7,690 nucleotides of DNA from Solirubrobacterales bacterium. Its GTDB lineage: Bacteria; Actinomycetota; Thermoleophilia; Solirubrobacterales; Solirubrobacteraceae. Of this stretch, positions 5,401 to 7,690 are shown piece by piece (within the stretch, counting starts at the first letter, position 1; every line of letters begins with the position of its first letter). The stretch is taken from NCBI GenBank assembly GCA_013695395.1, contig JACDAP010000458.1:1-7690 (forward strand). The letters are read 5' to 3'. The notes beneath the pieces were generated by a model. The model did not search any database. It was not told the DNA's origin and worked only from the letters and a program-made list of their open reading frames with translations. Both the position numbers and the translations under genes were made by a program.

Positions 5401-7047
5401 ATGCCCACCGCCGCCGTCCCCACCACCCACGAGCAGTGGGCCACCGCCTACGGTCTGTCGCCCGAGCGCGACGTCCCGTTCACGACGCTCTCGAGCGAGC
5501 CCGTGCGGCCGCTCTACACCGCGGCCGACCTTCCGGACGACTCGACGATCGGGCTCCCCGGCCAGTATCCGTACACACGTGGCGTCTACCCGTCGATGTA
5601 CCGCGGACGCATGTTCTCCATGCGCCAGTTCGCGGGCTTCGGCACGGCGGAGGAGACGAACGAGCGCTTCCACTACCTGCTCGCCCACGGGCAGACCGGT
5701 CTCTCGGCCGCCTTCGACATGCCCTCGCTGATGGGCCACGACTCCGACTCCCCGCTCTCACTCGGCGAGGTCGGGCGGGAGGGCGTCGCGATCGACACGG
5801 TCGACGACATGGAGACCCTGTTCAAGGGGATCAAGCTCGACGAGGTCTCGGTCTCGATGACGATCAACGCCCCGGCGGCGATCATGCTCGCCTTCTACGT
5901 CGTCGCCGCCGAGCGCCAGGGCGTCCCGCCGGACAAGCTCAACGGCACGGTCCAGGCCGACATCCTCAAGGAGTACATCGCGCAGAAGGAGTGGTGCTTC
6001 CCGATCGACGACGCGATGCGCCTGGTCGGCGACATGATCGAGTACGCCACGAACGAGATGCCGCGGTACAACTCGATCAGCATCTCCGGGTACCACATCC
6101 GCGAGGCCGGTTCGACCGCCGCGCAGGAGCTCGCCTTCACGCTCAAGGACGGCCTCACCTACGTCGAGCAGGCGGTCGCCCGCGGCCTCGACGTGGACAG
6201 CTTCGCGCCGCGCCTCTCGTTCTTCTTCAACGCCCAGATCGACTTCTTCGAGGAGATCGCCAAGTACCGCGCCGCCCGCCGGATCTGGGCCCGCGAGCTC
6301 CGCGAGACGTTCGGCGCGAAGGACGAGAAGTCGTGGCTGATGCGCTGCCACACGCAGACCGCGGGCGTGTCGCTGACCGCTCAGCAGCCGCTCAACAACA
6401 TCGTACGCACGGCGATCGAGGCGCTCGCGGGCGTGCTCGGCGGCACGCAGTCGCTGCACACGAACTCCTACGATGAGGCGCTCGCCCTGCCCACCGAGGA
6501 GGCCGTGCGCATCGCGCTGCGCACCCAGCAGATCATCGCCCACGAGACGGGCGTGACGAACACGATCGACCCGCTCGGCGGCAGCTACGCGGTCGAGGCG
6601 ATGACCGACGAGATCGAAGCCAAGGCCTACGAGTACTTCGCGAAGATCGACGAGCTCGGCGGGATGGTCCAGGCCGTCAAGCTGAACTATCCCCAGCGGG
6701 AGATCGCCGACGCGAGCTATCAGCTGCAGACCGAGATCGACGCGGGCGACCGGATCGTCGTCGGCGTCAACAAGTTCACCGAAGGCGACGATGGGGAGCA
6801 CCCGATCCACCGGATCGACCCGGCCCTGGAGGGCAAGCAGATCGCGCGCGTGCGTGAGGTCAAGGCCGCCCGGGACACCGCCGCCGTCGAGGCGTGCCTG
6901 ACCGCCCTCAAGGAGGCCGCCGCCCGCCCGGACGTCAACCTCATGGCGCCGCTGCTCGACGCCGCCCGCGCCCACGTCTCCGAGGGCGAGATCGTCCACG
7001 CCCTTCAGGACGTCTGGGGCTCCTTCACCGAGTCGCCGGTCTTCTGA
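5401..7047 (+). CDS. icmA: Acyl-CoA mutase large (catalytic) subunit, isobutyryl-CoA mutase type
   Basis: A 548-aa catalytic subunit of the adenosylcobalamin-dependent acyl-CoA mutases, made of the substrate-binding TIM barrel only. It ends at [15 protein letters not shown], without the cobalamin-binding domain (no DxHxxG), so it must pair with a separate small subunit not encoded here. Superfamily blocks are YPSMYRGR (63-70), [16 protein letters not shown] (75-90), [17 protein letters not shown] (100-116), [14 protein letters not shown] (224-237), FAPRLSFF (268-275), [19 protein letters not shown] (319-337) and [19 protein letters not shown] (347-365). With a constant offset of 12 from P. 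shermanii MCM, Gln185 and His232 match Gln197 and His244, but Phe77 and Gln195 replace Tyr89 and Arg207. That pair is reported for isobutyryl-CoA mutase (IcmA Phe80/Gln198). The start is ATG 5401, with GAGG at 5393-5396. The fold is certain; the substrate is inferred, and other monocarboxylic acyl-CoAs are possible. Confidence 0.9.
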   Translation: MPTAAVPTTHEQWATAYGLSPERDVPFTTLSSEPVRPLYTAADLPDDSTIGLPGQYPYTRGVYPSMYRGRMFSMRQFAGFGTAEETNERFHYLLAHGQTGLSAAFDMPSLMGHDSDSPLSLGEVGREGVAIDTVDDMETLFKGIKLDEVSVSMTINAPAAIMLAFYVVAAERQGVPPDKLNGTVQADILKEYIAQKEWCFPIDDAMRLVGDMIEYATNEMPRYNSISISGYHIREAGSTAAQELAFTLKDGLTYVEQAVARGLDVDSFAPRLSFFFNAQIDFFEEIAKYRAARRIWARELRETFGAKDEKSWLMRCHTQTAGVSLTAQQPLNNIVRTAIEALAGVLGGTQSLHTNSYDEALALPTEEAVRIALRTQQIIAHETGVTNTIDPLGGSYAVEAMTDEIEAKAYEYFAKIDELGGMVQAVKLNYPQREIADASYQLQTEIDAGDRIVVGVNKFTEGDDGEHPIHRIDPALEGKQIARVREVKAARDTAAVEACLTALKEAAARPDVNLMAPLLDAARAHVSEGEIVHALQDVWGSFTESPVF

Positions 7048-7063
7048 GCTCGGAGCGATCTCG

Positions 7064-7075
7064 TAGGTTGACCGG
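7064..7075 (+). promoter_or_regulatory. TAGGTT -10 hexamer, leaderless promoter candidate
   Basis: TAGGTT (7064-7069) lies 6 nt before ATG 7076 and 9 nt before ATG 7079. It is the only TpA in the 28-bp gap after the mutase. I see no convincing -35 (TTCTGA at 7042-7047 is the nearest). It implies a separate start for the small downstream genes, perhaps in addition to read-through from the mutase. Confidence 0.42.
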
Positions 7076-7261
7076 ATGATGCGTCCGAGGTCCGACGACG
7101 GCGAAGGTGAACCCGGCGTGGACCCGGGGCTGGGAGTCGCTCTCGACGACCTCGACGTACTGCGCGACATCGACGGGACCCCGGCGGAGGTGGCGGCCAA
7201 TCGGGGGGTTGCCGCTGCGTCCCTCGGCTCACAGAGCCTCCGGGTTCCGAAGCGAGGCTGA
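7076..7261 (+). CDS. Small hypothetical protein, 61 aa, doubtful
   Basis: I do not recognise this ORF. In favour: it starts 6 nt after a TAGGTT hexamer in the leaderless arrangement, and its stop overlaps the next start by one base (TGATG), which would couple translation. Against: G/C at the third codon position is about 79%, against about 90% in the following gene, and the product has no motif. It is acidic at the N-terminus and Ala/Gly-rich, with GTPAEVAANRG near the middle. It may be a genuine small protein, the decayed 5' part of a gene, or an untranslated leader of the next gene. Confidence 0.38.
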   Translation: MMRPRSDDGEGEPGVDPGLGVALDDLDVLRDIDGTPAEVAANRGVAAASLGSQSLRVPKRG

Positions 7262-7608
7262 TGATGGCCGCCCGTCCCTGCTTCTGCGGCTGCGGCGGTG
7301 AGGTCCCGAGCAAGCTCCGGCGCTTCAACCGCCAGGGCGCCGACGCGACGAAGGTCCAGGCGCGGCTGGTCGAGAAGGCGCTGCCGATCCTCGAGGAGCA
7401 GCGCACCGACCACCGGCTGCTGCGCTTCGTCGAGGAGACCGACAAGCTGGCCCGCGAGGGAGCCCGGTACGTCGACGACCTCCGCGCGATCGTCCACGAG
7501 GAGGCACCGCCGAAGACGGTGCCCGGGTTCGCCGACTGGCGGCGGGCGGCGCGTGAGCGTGGAGACACGATCGTGATCGGTGCCGAGGAAGCCGCGCGAG
7601 GCGACTGA
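7261..7608 (+). CDS. Hypothetical protein with N-terminal CxCxC motif
   Basis: A 115-aa protein (114 if ATG 7264 is used) of unknown function. The N-terminus RPCFCGCGGEVPSK carries Cys7, Cys9 and Cys11 and resembles the short Cys/Gly knuckles that open some zinc-ribbon or HNH-associated small proteins; no partner Cys or His cluster completes a metal site. The rest is mostly charged helix (about 30-85) followed by VPGFADWRRAARERG near the C-terminus. Third codon positions are about 90% G/C, which supports coding. The start is ATGATG at 7261/7264. GAGG (7254-7257) is 6 nt before the second ATG, which favours 7264, while the first overlaps the upstream stop. It probably belongs to the same transcript as the 7076 ORF and the next gene, which overlaps its 3' end by 29 bp. 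Confidence 0.72.
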   Translation: MMAARPCFCGCGGEVPSKLRRFNRQGADATKVQARLVEKALPILEEQRTDHRLLRFVEETDKLAREGARYVDDLRAIVHEEAPPKTVPGFADWRRAARERGDTIVIGAEEAARGD

Positions 7609-7690
7609 GGTCCCACCCACCCGTCCCGGGACGAGCAGCACCGACGACGAGCGCGGGCTGCGGGAGGTGCTCACGCGCGGCTCCCTCGAC
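7580..7690 (+). CDS. N-terminus of the next gene, possibly SCO1664-family (PI kinase-like), cut by window edge
   Basis: From GTG 7580 a frame is open for 37 codons to the window edge, and 34 of 37 third positions are G or C, which is a clear coding signature. The frame has a stop at 7574-7576, so GTG 7580 is the first possible start; the only later in-frame start candidate before the edge, GTG 7667, looks too late. It overlaps the preceding gene by 29 bp, consistent with translational coupling, and has no good Shine-Dalgarno. The visible end (DDERGLREVLTRGSLD) resembles the beginning of SCO1664-family proteins, which typically open with a 'LLRxGELxVxG' helix, but 37 residues are too few to be sure. 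Confidence 0.5.
   Translation, partial: MPRKPREATEVPPTRPGTSSTDDERGLREVLTRGSLD

Noticed and set aside
5188..7047. Mutase start at 5188, inside marR
   Set aside because: The extension is a Ser/Arg/Pro-rich shadow of marR. ATG 5401 gives the family-like N-terminus and an expected length.
7107..7301. Alternative 64-aa plus-strand ORF in the 7076-7261 region
   Set aside because: Its product is Ser/Thr/Arg-rich, it overlaps the CxCxC gene in another frame, and it has no ribosome binding site or promoter-like hexamer before its start.
5758..7674. Minus-strand open frame of 638 codons opposite the mutase and the small genes
   Set aside because: It is antisense to a strongly conserved protein, its product is low-complexity Arg/Leu/Asp/Val-rich with no family match, and it crosses three plus-strand genes. 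It is the usual stop-free shadow in high-GC DNA.
1..7690. tRNA, rRNA, CRISPR, insertion sequence, riboswitch or toxin-antitoxin signals
   Set aside because: I looked on both strands for tRNA T-loop sequence, direct-repeat arrays, transposase motifs and terminal inverted repeats and saw none. No cobalamin-riboswitch-like leader precedes the mutase, where the gap is only 34 nt.

Overview
The window is high-GC DNA (about 70% by eye, third codon positions mostly G or C). It has short intergenic gaps, SD-poor starts and TAnnnT hexamers placed just ahead of start codons. Together with a DUF3556 membrane protein, a PucR regulator and a possible SCO1664-type gene, this points to an actinobacterium. 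The class Thermoleophilia (Solirubrobacterales) is a reasonable guess but is not proven from the sequence. I see no mobile element, CRISPR array, rRNA or tRNA.

Layout: (1) 3-1442 (+), the 3' portion of an acyl-CoA synthetase of the AMP-forming family, cut by the window edge. (2) 1473-2705 (-), a PucR/CdaR-type regulator convergent with it. (3) A 172-bp divergent intergenic region with a good leaderless promoter for the regulator and two small dyads. (4) 2878-4689 (+), a 603-aa DUF3556 multi-pass membrane protein, followed by a perfect 14-bp-stem hairpin. (5) 4860-5366 (+), a MarR regulator, and 5401-7047 (+), a mutase of the methylmalonyl-CoA mutase superfamily that has only the catalytic large-subunit domain. 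(6) 7076-7608 (+), a small doubtful ORF coupled to a 115-aa Cys-motif protein of unknown function. (7) From 7580 to the window end, the start of another gene, possibly of the SCO1664 family.

The genes suggest acyl-CoA metabolism under local control: a ligase that activates a carboxylic acid, a mutase that rearranges a carbon skeleton, and a regulator beside each. The mutase has Phe77 and Gln195 where methylmalonyl-CoA mutase has Tyr89 and Arg207. It should therefore act on a CoA ester without a second carboxylate, isobutyryl/n-butyryl-CoA being the best guess, and the automatic label 'methylmalonyl-CoA mutase' would be wrong. Its cobalamin-binding partner is not in the window.

A second theme is promoter architecture. 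In the three gaps ahead of pucR, marR and the 7076 ORF (370 bp in all), every TpA step lies in a TAnnnT hexamer 6-7 nt before a start codon, which indicates leaderless mRNAs. The same arrangement before the mutase gene points at a three-codon mini-ORF (Met-Ser-Thr-stop) rather than at the mutase itself.
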